Assembly (NCBI GenBank): GCA_963971405.1
Contig: OZ020489.1
Coordinates: 37,047,047 to 37,111,046, forward strand
Source: Psococerastis gibbosa
Lineage: Eukaryota > Arthropoda > Insecta > Psocodea > Psocidae
Direction: 5' to 3'
Length of the DNA: 64,000 bases
Shown here: positions 10,401 through 20,552 of the stretch, in pieces
How the letters are laid out: every line of letters starts with the position of its first letter
How positions within the stretch are numbered: the stretch's first letter is position 1
Program-made: the position numbers and the translations under genes
Notes under the pieces: model-generated
What the model saw: only the letters and a program-made list of their open reading frames with translations
What the model was told of the DNA's origin: nothing
Database searches by the model: none

Positions 10401-10517
10401 TACATCTGACTCAGTTTTGCTTCCGCCCTACACTATATTAACCAGAAGTCTGCCCAAAATTACCTTAGACCAGCTATTGCTATTCATGGCACATTCAGAA
10501 CTTCGAAGGTACGTATC

Positions 10518-10676
10518 GACTTCGATGACATGGTGGTAGCGTGGAAGTACATGTGGGAGTCTCAACACGCCATGGAGGCGTGTCAGAACTCAACACGAGT
10601 ACTAACCTACAGAGGTGACTGAAGAGGTAAATCGGATACATTCAATAAATTGTTAGTGTGATTAACCTTTCTTTTT
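10518..10676 (+). repeat. SINE-D copy
   Basis: 'TTCGATGACATGGTGGTAGC' head, GAGGCGTGTCAGAACTCAAC, tail ATTAACCTTTCTTTTTTAAT. Part of the B-box region is deleted. Confidence 0.7.
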
Positions 10677-10794
10677 TAATGATTATGAGATTCCTGAAGT
10701 AAAAACCTTTATACACACAGAAAATAATCAGTGGAAATAGTATTTTTCAAGTATAAAATATCGAGAAACAAGAAAAAGGTCGTCGTAAGGAAGG

Positions 10795-10925
10795 AAGGAT
10801 GAGCTGGAAATTGATCTTCGTGAGTTGGGAGTCCGTAGATGGTGGAGCATTGTACAAAACCGAGATGACTGGAGGAGTGTCGTCGAGCAGGCCAAAGGCC
10901 TCACCAAGAAGAAGAAGAAGAAGAT
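10795..10925 (+). repeat. LINE 3' end with (AAG)n tail
   Basis: Encodes a decayed DELEIDLRELGVRRWWSIVQ-like stretch followed by NRDDWRSVVEQAKG and an (AAG)5 tail. It is the C-terminal/3' part of the LINE whose other ends lie at 34.3-35.6 kb. Confidence 0.75.
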
Positions 10926-11050
10926 AACCTAGATTACACTAGTACAAATTTTACTCCTAGCTATCGTTATTCTCCTGAAGAATTTTCTCAAAATTAGAGA
11001 AGTACTTCTTATTTCTTTTGAAGAATTCCACTCATTAACAAAATTTTCAG

Positions 11051-11356
11051 ATAAGGCAAATTTCAAAAGACAAAAGATCTATTTTCGAACTCCTTGCGAG
11101 TCCTTTCCAAAGAGTACCTCAGCTCATTACACACGTAGAAGACCTGTTCAAACACACGCCGTCAGCAACACATCAGGAAGAGCACGACGCCCTAAAAACG
11201 GCCTTGTGCAAACTGCGCATTCTAGCGGACAAAATCAACAGTAGTCAGCAGTCACAGCAAAAGGGAACGATACAGCAGTATCTTCTCATGAAAAGGAGCA
11301 AATCTCTGATTTTGCCTTTTTCGCTTAGCAGCCTAAGAGTATTAAAAAGAAATTGA
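11051..11356 (+). CDS. RhoGEF exon 3 of 3 seen (end of DH domain, stop codon)
   Basis: Acceptor AAATTTTCAG, then 101 codons in phase with exon 2 to a TGA at 11354-11356. Opens IRQISKDKRSIFELLASPFQ followed by RVPQLITHVEDLFKHTP, the 'LLxxPxQRhPxhxLLhxDLLKxT' core of DH conserved block 3, then DALKTALCKLRILADKIN, the last DH helix. The 39 or so residues after it (rich in Q, K, S, L) do not resemble the PH-like region that follows DH in ARHGEF10 relatives. Either this is a true terminal exon, or the exon ends at a weak donor (ACA|GTAGTC near 11240 or AGA|GTATTA at 11338) and the stop is a read-through. AATAAA lies ~100 bp downstream. Confidence 0.85.
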   Translation: MRQISKDKRSIFELLASPFQRVPQLITHVEDLFKHTPSATHQEEHDALKTALCKLRILADKINSSQQSQQKGTIQQYLLMKRSKSLILPFSLSSLRVLKRN

Positions 11357-11454
11357 CTTAACAGTTTTGATTTTAACATTCTAGTTCAAATATAAAACAT
11401 ATCACAAGTTCAATATTATTTGTACACACCAGGCAATAGTTTTAAGGAGGCTTA

Positions 11455-11460
11455 AATAAA
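11455..11460 (+). promoter_or_regulatory. Candidate polyadenylation signal
   Basis: AATAAA about 100 bp after the exon 3 stop, followed within ~30 bp by a T/G-containing stretch (TCTTGTGAGT). Supports 3'-end formation for a transcript ending in exon 3. AT-rich context means chance occurrence is possible. Confidence 0.45.
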
Positions 11461-11886
11461 TATGATAAAATTGTTATCACAGTCTTGTGAGTAACATGTG
11501 TAGTAACATTGAAAGCGAAGGTCAGGGCGAAAGGGTTTCTAATTTCTTAGTTAATCAAGTCGGATCAATAAAAAAAAAGTAAAACCCAACATATATTTGG
11601 AGCATATTCTTTAGGAACAGAAAGTAGTAACAGAGGTTCTATACATAATGGAACATCCAACAGATGGTCTAGGACCTGAAGATAATTTACAAATTAACTT
11701 ATTATGAAAATTGACAAGGTATATTTTCATTTAATCAGAAACGTAAAACTGTTAAATATTTTCTTTAACAATTTCTTCAATATTAGGCTACTCGCAGAAT
11801 TTTCAATTTTTTGTCAGGTAGGCCGAGGGCACATCAAAAAGAGCCGGGGAATGTTGGAACTATAAATGATTCCATTAAAATGCTTA
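11461..11886. other. Unassigned spacer after the RhoGEF exon
   Basis: Nothing recognised. Confidence 0.4.
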
Positions 11887-12281
11887 GGCGCGGTTTCCAC
11901 CGACCTGCAAGTGCAAAATACACATACGGTGACGTGTAAGCAGATATCTTTAATAAAGGCGGGGTTTCCATCGACCTCTCATTGCAAAATGCAAATGGCA
12001 TTGACGGAAATTTAAATTTGTCCTTTCATAGTAATCTATTAAAATGTTTGTACTTAACATATCCCATGACGCCATTTTTTAATTTTAGTTTGTTTGTTTG
12101 TGATTTTACTATATGATCGTTGATCAATTTTAACTATGGCATAGAGTAAATCAAACATTTCCATCAATGACATTTGCATTCTGCAATGAGAGGTCCGTGG
12201 AAACCCCGCCTTTATTAATGATATCTGCTACCACGTCACCGCGTGTGTATTTTGCACTTGCAGGTCGGTGGAAACCGCGCC
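11887..12281. mobile_element. Family A palindromic MITE, terminal cassette type 2
   Basis: Ends GGCGCGGTTTCCACCGACC / complement, with TTA on both sides. The outer cassette is CTGCAAGTGCAAAATACAC rather than the GGCTAGGGC type; the inner module and core are as in the other copies. Confidence 0.9.
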
Positions 12282-12331
12282 TTAACTCAAATGCCGTCAC
12301 AAAAACGATGAAATATTCTGATTTCTATTTT

Positions 12332-12726
12332 GGAGGGGATCCCACCGACCTGCAAGTGCGAAATACAAATACGTTGACGTGGTAGCAGACATTCAAGACA
12401 TAGGCGGGGTTTCCACCGACCTCGCATTGCAGAATGCAAATGACATTGACGGAAATTTTTTTTTTCCTCTATGCCATAGTTAAAATTGATCAATGATCAT
12501 AGAGTAAAATCACAAACAAACAAACTAAAATTAAAAAATGGCGTCATGGTATATGTTAAGTATAAACATTTTAATAGATTTCTAAACAAAGTAAAATTCA
12601 AATTTCCGTCAATGTCATTTGCATTCTGCAATGCGAGGTCGGTGGAAACCCCGCCTAAGTCTTGAATGTCTGCTACCACGTCACCGTATTTGTATTTTGC
12701 ACTTGCAGGTCGGTGGAATCCCCGCC
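12332..12726. mobile_element. Family A palindromic MITE, terminal cassette type 2
   Basis: Starts GGAGGGGATCCCACCGACC and ends GGTCGGTGGAATCCCCGCC, flanked by TTT on both sides. Same cassette type as its neighbour 50 bp away, but the core is read in the opposite direction (CTATGCCATAGTTAAAATTG comes first). Confidence 0.88.
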
Positions 12727-13296
12727 TTTACAGTTTACACACAATTTGGTCCCCTATACAGCGGCTAACCCGCACAGAATTGAATGAACATAGAGGGAGC
12801 AGCACTCGGATTTACGACTTGACGTAACTGGAGCGCTCTACCAGTTTTTCAGTCTCTGCTCATCCGGTTTGCATTCAGCGCTGCCAAATCAGTTTTACGG
12901 ATCTATTCTATTGCACGGCGAGACTCTGTCTCTCTGGCATTGCTGCAGTTTTATGGCGGTTTCCGATCAGTGAAACTTTCGAAAAACTTTCCATTGTAAA
13001 TGCTAGTAACATCGGCTACAGCATTTCCGAATCGTTGGGCTAGATCCAAGCACCAATGGGAGACATAGTGGGATGCCAAATCAATCTATCTCAATTCCTG
13101 ATAAAATCAAAAGCTGAAGGGCTTATAAAAGGCAGCTATGCCGAATACATACTAGGAGGATGTTATTTGTTGAACACTTGTACATAAAAATTTAATATTT
13201 CGTTCCACGTCTTCGTAGCAAATATCGAAGGTCGAGTTTTAACACTCGGCATAGAAGGAACAATTTTCCTTCGGACTTGGGTCCCAATACCTTACG
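12727..13296. other. Unassigned, less AT-rich spacer
   Basis: Single-copy-looking sequence. A TATAAAAGGC box occurs near 13122 but with no following gene that I can support. Confidence 0.35.
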
Positions 13297-13434
13297 CAGG
13301 CCCATAACCAGGATTTGGGGGCGGGAGCTGTGATTCTATAGCAGAAGTCCAATACTATCTAGTACAAAGCCAAGAAGTTTTGTGGGGGGAAGGGGAGGGC
13401 TGCAGCCCCCAGCCACCCCCTGGTTACAGGCCTG
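13297..13434. mobile_element. Family I, hAT-type MITE
   Basis: Ends CAGGCCCATAACCAGGATTT and CCTGGTTACAGGCCTG, flanked by ACCTTACG and ATCTTAAG (6 of 8 bases equal). G-rich interior as in the 62.6 kb copy. Confidence 0.78.
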
Positions 13435-13636
13435 ATCTTAAGAGTAGGGGAAAAACCGCGTCTCATAATAAAATAACAGTGGTCAATGAATAGGATCCTA
13501 TACTAGCCTTCAGGTTAGACTAAGTAATCGTCCATATTGAACAGATCAGTTCCTTGGGATAAGGAAAGTCGAGGCAACCGAATATTGAACCCTAGGACAA
13601 TTCTCTACAATGGAACTACTCATACTACTAATATCT

Positions 13637-13890
13637 ATCTTGGCGAGTATCAAAGAACCAGCAGCTGCAATGGTTTGGCCACGTCCAAAGGATGGATGAG
13701 GAAACATGTTTGAAGAATCAGAGGACAACCCTCGAGGAAAGAATTGAACCACTCGCCGGAGCAAGAGGAAAAACAATGGTCGAGCTCAAGACGTCAAGGC
13801 GTCCGACAGGGCCGAGTACAAGAAATGGGTCACCTTCACGCTGCGCACGCGGCACTAAGAGTGAAGAGGAAGAAGAAGAAAAGTATACCA
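13637..13890 (+). pseudogene. LINE C-terminal fragment with AAG-rich tail
   Basis: Reads QQLQWFGHVQRMDEETCLKN, the 'LxWxGHVxRM' motif that marks the C-terminal region of RTE-like and related LINE open frames, followed by decayed sequence (ERIEPLAGARGKTMVELKTS) and a GAAGAGGAAGAAGAAG tail. 5' truncated. A longer open frame continuing to 14144 is coincidental. Confidence 0.7.
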
Positions 13891-14534
13891 TAGAAGTACT
13901 GTCTATGTTCCCCTCGGGCTATTCCTCACTTCTTCTGGCTGCACCGGCTCACCGCTCTGAGGGCTTGGCTTCCACCCACCCCGCCTTCACACTTCACAGT
14001 GCTGCCAACCTCTGGAAGCGTGGGAGTCCCCTACCTACATCTCCGCAAACACCATACATTACCCGCGACAGTTTCCGCCATTGTACAAGCTTTACGTTTT
14101 GTACTCGGCTGAGCATGAGACTGGGTGACGAAATGGACTGTTAGGAGCTGTCAGGAGACGGTAAGTGGAGTGGGCTGTGACATGGCGGCGCGTGGGCCGC
14201 TCCAAACAACTCATTTGCTCAAGTGACATTGTTGCCACACACATTTCCACTCGGTTTTGCTTAAATATGCGTGAAAGGGGCAATTTTCGTCTGTCTTTCT
14301 TCACCTCACAGCCCAATATAGATTTAACCCACGGTGGCGTACTATTTCATAAATTTGGAATACTGGCACTGGGGAAGACATTGAAAATGGCGTTCTATCT
14401 ACTCTGATATATATTTTTTAAGTGTTTTATTGGCCCCAAATATCAGGTTCCCCACTGTAGTCGAAAGGTATTTTGGTCATTTTAACTGACTAATAATAAT
14501 AATAATAATACTAATAGCTTACTGGCTACTGACT
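13891..14534. other. Unassigned, locally GC-rich segment
   Basis: 13900-14160 is clearly richer in G+C than its surroundings and contains several C-rich stretches; no recognisable protein, RNA or repeat. A short (AAT)n tract lies near 14490. Confidence 0.35.
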
Positions 14535-14732
14535 TCTTCTTGTTCTATTACTAAGTCAACCTAGCGGAGTAAGGGCTATAAAGCCCTCCCATACACTCAA
14601 CTAGAAAGGCCCAGGACCACATGCTTTACAAGCCCTTCGAAGCATGGCTATAAATGTAGGAAGTGTGGGACTCGAACCAACAACCTAACGGGTAGAAGTC
14701 GGAGTCCCTACCACTACTCTGCGTATCCTGAC
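14535..14732 (-). repeat. SINE-E (tRNA-derived)
   Basis: On the - strand: tRNA-like A-box region, then CAACCTAACGGG(...)-type stem and B box GGTTCGAGTCC, then body GGGCTTTATAGCCCT and the tail region. Five good copies are in the window. The B box is canonical, which makes tRNA origin likely. Confidence 0.8.
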
Positions 14733-15665
14733 TAGAGCGCTGGTCAAGAGAGAGCGTCCTCCACCAGTCCTCAGGGATAGACCTAGAAGGTGTGTAAAGC
14801 AGGTGGTCCCAAACTAATATGATTCTGACGAATGTAAGATGGTTATAGGCCAACTCCTATTAATTACACTACTTGTAGGCTGGCCACTATACAGTTAAGT
14901 GGGCTAATTGTAAGAGTGGGCCCGTATGGAAAATAAAAAAATATAGGTAATTTTCTTTCTTTCTTATAAGTAGGCCTAGTTTCATAAATAATCATTCAGA
15001 GCATTATTACTCCATAGCAAGAGAAAAAGGGTCCTCTACCAATCCTCAGGCAACGACTCCTATATTGGGTTGTTACGACACGGTTTTGCAGCTCTTTACT
15101 AAAACGTCCCTTCAAAAAATAAAATTCCGATTTCAGGAAAACTGAAAAGGCATATCGATATAACCGGAAGTGAAGTTAAAAGTCATCAATCTTCCACAGC
15201 TCCAGTGCACTTACAAAATGTCACAAATAGTAAATTCACTAAATTGCACAGCGATAATTCTTATTTTTTGACAAACTCGAAGCAATCGTAAACCACTCTG
15301 ACTCAATACACAAATGATGAATGGCCAAATGGTGTTGACTTCTATAAAGTATTACCACCATCTGTACACAATTATTAATCTACAGAAAAGGATCTTCCCG
15401 GGAAATTGTGGGTTTTCCAATTGGTTACGTGGGATAATCGACAATATCTGAGAATAAACAGCGCTTATTTTGCTCAGGGTATAGACTTACCAGATGCCAT
15501 TGTCCACATTTCAAGCGATTTGGTACGTTTAGCCTGATAGAGGAAAATTTTAAATTTTTAAATTACATGAAACATCCTGTAAAGCCATTTCTTCTACAAG
15601 ATGTGACCTAATTGCCAACTCTACGATCAACATCTAAATAATTATAAATAAATAAATTTTGACTT
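14733..15665. other. Unassigned spacer
   Basis: AGCGTCCTCCACCAGTCCTC near 14753 recurs in diverged form near 15033; nothing else recognised. Confidence 0.35.
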
Positions 15666-15862
15666 TTTATTCTATTACTAATCCAACCTAGTTAGTTAGG
15701 GCTGTATAGCCAGCCCTCTCTTACACTCAACTAGGAAGGCCCGGGACCACCTGCTTAACATGCCCTACGACGCATGGCCAGAAAATGTATTAAGTGTGGG
15801 ACTAGAACAAACAACCTTTCGGGTGAAAGAGAGTCTGTACCACTACTCTGCATGTCCTGACA
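15666..15862 (-). repeat. SINE-E copy, diverged
   Basis: Same order as the copy at 14.5 kb; the B box is mutated (complement of GGACTAGAACAAACAACC). Confidence 0.78.
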
Positions 15863-15926
15863 TTTCCTGTGCAATATTATTTTGATAAAAACGTGAGTAT
15901 TTTGGGAAGTCCAGTAGGACCTAAAA

Positions 15927-16770
15927 GAACCGGCCCGAGTTTACTCGAACATTATTTGCAATTTATAAATTTGTAGACACAGACGTGAGTAATTTGGAAT
16001 TAATTTCATAGGAAATAATTTCCCTATGGTTAAATTTCATAAATTTCAGATCCCTCGAGGGGGGGGGGGGTCCACCTCAATATATATTAAAAACCCCTTA
16101 AAACTTAATTGCATATTTTGAACGAGCAGACCAAAACATTGTAACAGTAGTGACACGGCACGTAATTTATTGGAGCGTGAGTTTTCCATAATTTGTCAGA
16201 AAAAAATATTTTTTTGGGAATGCAACCTGTCCGTTTTTGTTACCCTATTGAACACCTAAAACATACCTGAAAGTAGAAATAATCGATAGAAAGGTTCCGC
16301 AGAAAAATTATTTTTTAGTCATTTTTCATGAAATTAGAGTTATTTTTATTTTTTTACCCCAGAAGCAAACTATCAAGTGGCAAGTGACCCCCCGCATTTT
16401 GTTAACATTAATAACGACTACAATATATGTGAATTAAAAAGAAATCGTTGGAGCCGTTTTTGAGAAATAATTTTGTTAGACTTTTTTTGGAGTGTTTTGA
16501 AAATAAAACCCCCCCAAATTGAGTTAGCCCAAAATAAAAAAAAATCTCGAGGTATGATTTTTGTAAACCAATATGTAAAATTTAATCAAAATCGGCCGAG
16601 TAGTTTGCCCGGAAATCGATGAACAGACAGACATACAGACAGACGTTTCGTAAAAACCAGTTTTTTTGGTTCCTGGTACCTCAAAACGTGTAAATCCGTT
16701 GAAATCTCGGAATCGAAAAAAATTCGTCCATCACAAAGCATTCCCTATACTACGTATAAATTGGAAACCA
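15927..16770 (+). repeat. Family C repeat, oldest copy
   Basis: Starts GAACCGGCCCGAGTTTACTC and ends ATAAATTGGAAACC. Contains the G-run (16055-16070), AACACCTAAAACATACCTGA, CCCCAGAAGCAAACTATCAA, the CCCCCCAAATTGAG segment and a short (GACA)n tract. More diverged from the others, especially at 16080-16200. Confidence 0.88.
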
Positions 16771-17771
16771 AAAACTATGAATTCCCTTTTACGACAATCA
16801 TCAACTATATTTTCAACCATCGGCATGTGAGATAAATGAAAATGAGGTAAGGGTAGTAAGTAATAAAAATGTCAAGGGGGAATGAAAAAAAACCACGACC
16901 TAAACCACATCCAGGCCACGGGGAGACACGCAGGCGGCGGACTGGTGGGCCCTTAATTTCAAATCCGTAATCCAACAGTATTTCGACTTTCCCCCCGAAT
17001 TTTATCCCCGAGACGCAAGCTGCATCGTAAAGTTTCTACTGCTTCTTTTATCGTTTGACGCTGAAAGCAATGTTTTGCTTTCGATTACACGATAAGATTT
17101 AAAAGCTACACAGAGGGAGGACCTTGAAGCTGTCTTCTGGCGGGGAAATGGTTTTTTTTTTTATAGGTAAGTTAATGGAATTTGAAGATTTTGATAGATT
17201 AAACGGCTGTCGGAGCTCTAATAAACTGCTAGTGACCCCGTGCGAACATTTGCATTTTAGTAGCCAACAAAACAAATGAAGTTAATGAAGATGACGACAA
17301 AAAATACAGTTCACAGCGCCTATGTTAAAAGAGCAAATCTGAGTATCTCCACTACTCATTTATTGTACAAAGAAAGAAAGAAAGAAAATTGACATTTTTT
17401 ACATTTTTCAGGCGAGCTCTTACAACTAACCCTTTGGACAAAATAATCTTATAAAATTAATTGACCTTACTTCCAAATAATTTAACCAAAACGAAATTAA
17501 ACATTGCGTAAGCAGAAATTCATAAAAAAATAAAAAGATTACGTATGGACGTAACATCCTTCCCGCATTCACTCAACATTCGCTCCTCATTCATCCCGTT
17601 ACATGAGAAAACTGTGGCAAGCCACCCTGAAACTCTCCAAACCCTTATCGTCTCCGGTCGATTTCCACCGGAAATATCGTTTGTAGAGCCGTTAAAATTA
17701 GCCAATAAATTAGCAGAAATACTGCTGTACATTTCAATACATAACACGTAGCCTTTGTAATTTTATGAAGG
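16771..17771. other. Unassigned spacer
   Basis: Nothing recognised; two overlapping ~70-codon open frames at 17520-17751 on opposite strands have no known motif. Confidence 0.35.
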
Positions 17772-17995
17772 ACTTTTTATAGATATTATTTAATTGCATT
17801 GGCCCATTGGTAATTTGTCCAATGCCAAGGATCCCATGTCTTCCGGCATTATTTGTTTTGTTTCCATATGAATTTTTGGCCATTGGCAAATTGATATATA
17901 CGTTCTCGATGTCAACCTACACCGGCTACAAGCGATTATGGGCAAGCTGAGACAAGCTTACCATTGACACAATGTAACAGGTGAAAGCGTGACTT
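17772..17995 (-). repeat. Family G dispersed repeat
   Basis: On the - strand: GTCAATGGTAAGCTTGTCTC, then the 'CCGGTGTAGGTTGACATCGA' block, then TTTGCCAATGGCCAAAAATT, then ATGGGATCCTTGGCATTGGA. The most complete copies are this one, 56.3 and 62.9 kb. Confidence 0.75.
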
Positions 17996-18047
17996 AGCCA
18001 TGTTCGGATACCAGTCAGGTATGGGTACTACAGCGAATTCAACTTAA

Positions 18048-18368
18048 GAGTGTACAGCCCGTAGGAAATTGGTAGCCCGAAATTTAATACTTTTTATTTT
18101 TTATTTAATTAACTAAGCATGTTATTAAAGATTTGGATCATTAAAGTTGTAGATGACTACTTCATGCATCACATAACAAGATATTTTTAATTTTCGAAAT
18201 TGTAGTTTTTTCATAAACATGATACAATATATATATTTATAAACAATAACTGATCACGTATAATCGATTTTATAAAAAAAACTACAAATCTTTAATAACT
18301 TGCTTGGTTAATTAAATAAATAAACGTATTACATTTCGGGGTGCCAATTTCCTACGGGCTGTACACTC
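18048..18368. mobile_element. Family B palindromic MITE at TTAA
   Basis: Ends GAGTGTACAGCCCGTAGGAA and complement, flanked by TTAA on both sides. Interior contains TTATTAAAGATTTGG and its complement. A terminal-sequence variant of the GAGGACATGCTACGTAG type. TTAA target and absence of coding point to a piggyBac-type non-autonomous element. Confidence 0.88.
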
Positions 18369-18829
18369 TTAAGGTCCATATTATTTACCCACAACATGAC
18401 TTTCTGATGATTTGGAGCAAAATCGAAGCAGAACCGTCCACAAACCATAAAATCAGACACCATTAACAGTTTTTTGGCAAAAACAATCTTCAGCAACTTT
18501 GCCAATTTTGTAATGCCACAAAATGTCAACGCTCTTCCAAATTTTATATACTTTTTATTTCATTCTATTTCGAATGAATGGGCAAATTGGGGGGAAAGTA
18601 GGTGAATATCCTGGGCGGGTAATGTGAATAATCAGCATTGCTTGTCTATTTTATGGCTTCTGGCAACGGTCGGGCGGCCATATGGCTGTCATGTCATCGC
18701 CAACAGTGAATTAAATAGATATGTTCATCGGGCCGATGATCGTCAACAGGGTATTAACAAGTGGCGAGAGCCTATCGTAAATCATGGGCGTCACCAGGCA
18801 CATCATTAATAATACAGGGTTATTGGTTA
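18369..18829. other. Unassigned spacer
   Basis: Nothing recognised. Confidence 0.35.
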
Positions 18830-19003
18830 TGGGAGCCAGCCTAGTGCAGTTGGCAGAGACCTGAACCATGATCCGCAACGTCGGGGTTCGAGAATCGATT
18901 TACAAAGAAAATTTTCCGCAGCGTCAAAGTCCACCTAATACCTTTCTTCTTCTTCAAATGCCTCTTCCATTGAAGATTGGCGATCATCATGACAATGTTA
19001 GTC
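18830..19003 (+). repeat. tRNA-like SINE, 5' part
   Basis: 'AGCCTAGTGCAGTTGGCAGA' (A box) and CGGGGTTCGAGAATC (B box) at tRNA-like spacing. The body is interrupted after AGTCATGATGAATAT by a LINE and seems to resume at 19498 (GTAATGCAGTGGTTTCCTGT). Confidence 0.65.
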
Positions 19004-19014
19004 ATGATGAATAT

Positions 19015-19486
19015 TTTTTTTTTTTTTTTTTTTTTTCCTTCGTGGGGCCTACTCGTTTGAGTTCCTATAAGCGTCGACCTAGAAGGTCTTTTGCTTCCAC
19101 GTTTGCCGTCTACGCCCATCTTATAACACCAGTCTTTTTGATAAATTCTAGTGTTTTTGTGATGGGATTAGATCGGATGGTTTCCTCTTCAGACCTAGGG
19201 TGGCCAAGAGTTTGGTATCGAGTTTGTCCCAGCGCTTCACATTCAAAGAGAATGTGTTCAGCTGTTTCTTCTTCAACTTCACACAGTCTGCATCTACTGT
19301 CGTTTTTCACGCCAACCCTATGCATGTGTTTGTTGAAGTGGCCGTGGCCCGTAAGCGTGCCAACCACCCTTCTAGCTTGCTCTCTACTTAAAGAGAGAAG
19401 CTGATCGGTGAGCTTTTTACTAGGACCCGGAATAACCTTCTTAGCAAATCTGCTTTCCGGGACTTTCTTCCATTCCTCTGCAGTTT
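19015..19486 (-). mobile_element. 5'-truncated LINE insertion with poly(A) and 11-bp duplication
   Basis: ATGATGAATAT flanks it exactly (19004-19014 and 19487-19497). On the - strand it runs from the truncated 5' end through the ORF remnant below, a short 3' UTR and a ~20-base A tail (T-run 19015-19036). This is the signature of target-primed reverse transcription. Confidence 0.9.
19110..19481 (-). pseudogene. LINE C-terminal region (CCHC-like knuckle)
   Basis: An uninterrupted 123-residue C-terminal piece: AEEWKKVPESRFAKK, then RRVVGTLTGHGHFNKHMHRV, then CRLCEVEEETAEHILFECEA, i.e. 'LTGHG..N.HL...G' followed by CxxC..E...HhhxxC. This order follows the RNase H domain in Jockey/I/R1-type LINEs. 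The frame ends at a TAG (19110-19112), the natural stop. No decay inside it, so the insertion is fairly recent. It cannot act alone. Confidence 0.85.
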
Positions 19487-19497
19487 ATGATGAATAT

Positions 19498-19700
19498 ACT
19501 AGGGAATTGTAATGCAGTGGTTTCCTGTTGCCTTCTGCATCCTTGTGCGGTTGACTCTTCGTTGAGTTCCTCCAACTTCGGGGCCAGTTTCCCAACCCCA
19601 GGATAGAAAAGACTGTGCTTTACGCTTATCCTGACTCAAACTCGGTCCCTTATATGTTCAGTCCATCTTCACCGCGAGGAGGTACAGATTAGGAATTTCG
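19498..19700 (+). repeat. tRNA-like SINE, 3' part
   Basis: 'TGCAGTGGTTTCCTGTTGCC' and TTCTGCATCCTTG continue the SINE split by the LINE. The right end is not defined. Confidence 0.5.
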
Positions 19701-20552
19701 CGTCTTCCCCTCTGAGACCATTAGGTTCTACTCAGAAGCTCAGCTACTTTGAATACCTTTAGTGTTCTAATAATAATCCATGGGAATATAGAAGGACAGA
19801 AGGCTCTCGACTGAAAAAGGACATCCTGGAGGAAAAACCTGGGGCAGTGGCACGACTTCCTTTTTCGGGGCAGCAGTCTCCAAGGTCCGAATTTTCGATA
19901 GAATTGGCATTAAAAGAAGAGTTCTATTTAGGAGAGATGGGACATTATTCCATGATGTCGCCAGTGAAGACGCCATATGACTGGACAACGAGTTTAAATA
20001 TGCCAGCCAGTTTCTTCTTCTTCCCAGCAGAACCGACATATTGCCTCTCCCGCTAAGCCCAGCTTCCCCAAATTTGCGGCTATAGAACGAGGAATTATTT
20101 AATTGCGTAAAAATATTAGTCGTTATTTGGGTATATAAAATATTTTGAAATCTCTGCTTTAAATTCTGCTCTATACTCCCGCCCCGGACCAAATGCTTTT
20201 TCGAACGTACCCGCACAGTAGCTATGGAATAACAATTGCACTATCAAAAAAGGTTGATAAAAATACATTTATTCAGCGACTATAAGGAGAGAAGCACTCT
20301 ATTTGCCATATTTTTCAGCTATTATAATATTTGCATATCCTTTGTCTGCAGCAAAATGCTCCATTTACTAAAAAAGGTTGCAAATTTCAGCATCGCTTCG
20401 TTAGTTTTTAACTGAGCGCACTTCAAAGGAAAACGGTACATTTAATGAACTAGTTTTTTTAAATGACGCGATTTTTTTTCCTTTCATTCCTGTTAAACTT
20501 TTAACTGAGCGAGGCTGAGAAAATGACTGAGAGCGGCTAGAAATGCTTTATA
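19701..20552. other. Unassigned spacer
   Basis: A 149-codon open frame on the - strand (19767-20216) has no recognisable domain. 'GGAGAGATGGGACATTATTC' resembles a piece near 33.9 kb, suggesting old repeat sequence. Confidence 0.35.

Larger units (their letters stand above)
9776..11050 (+). other. RhoGEF intron 2
   Basis: Bounded by GTACG and CAAAATTTTCAG. Contains the family H fold-back (9828-10400), a SINE-D copy and a LINE 3' end. A stretch at 10420-10510 reads open (SLPKITLDQLLLFMAHSELR) but exons 2 and 3 already align contiguously, so I treat it as intronic. Confidence 0.75.

Noticed and set aside
10420-10512. Possible extra RhoGEF exon (SLPKITLDQLLLFMAHSELR)
   Set aside because: Exons 9488-9775 and 11051-11356 join in phase and align contiguously to the DH domain; the segment begins in a transposon arm and has no good acceptor.
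13120-13132. TATA box (TATAAAAGGC) as a promoter
   Set aside because: No gene supported downstream; an isolated match in AT-rich DNA.
13692-14144. 150-codon + strand open frame
   Set aside because: Only its first ~35 residues match a LINE C-terminus; the remainder is chance read-through into GC-rich DNA.
19767-20216. 149-codon - strand open frame
   Set aside because: Composition not protein-like (many Ser/Leu/Asn runs), no domain, part resembles repeat sequence at 33.9 kb.
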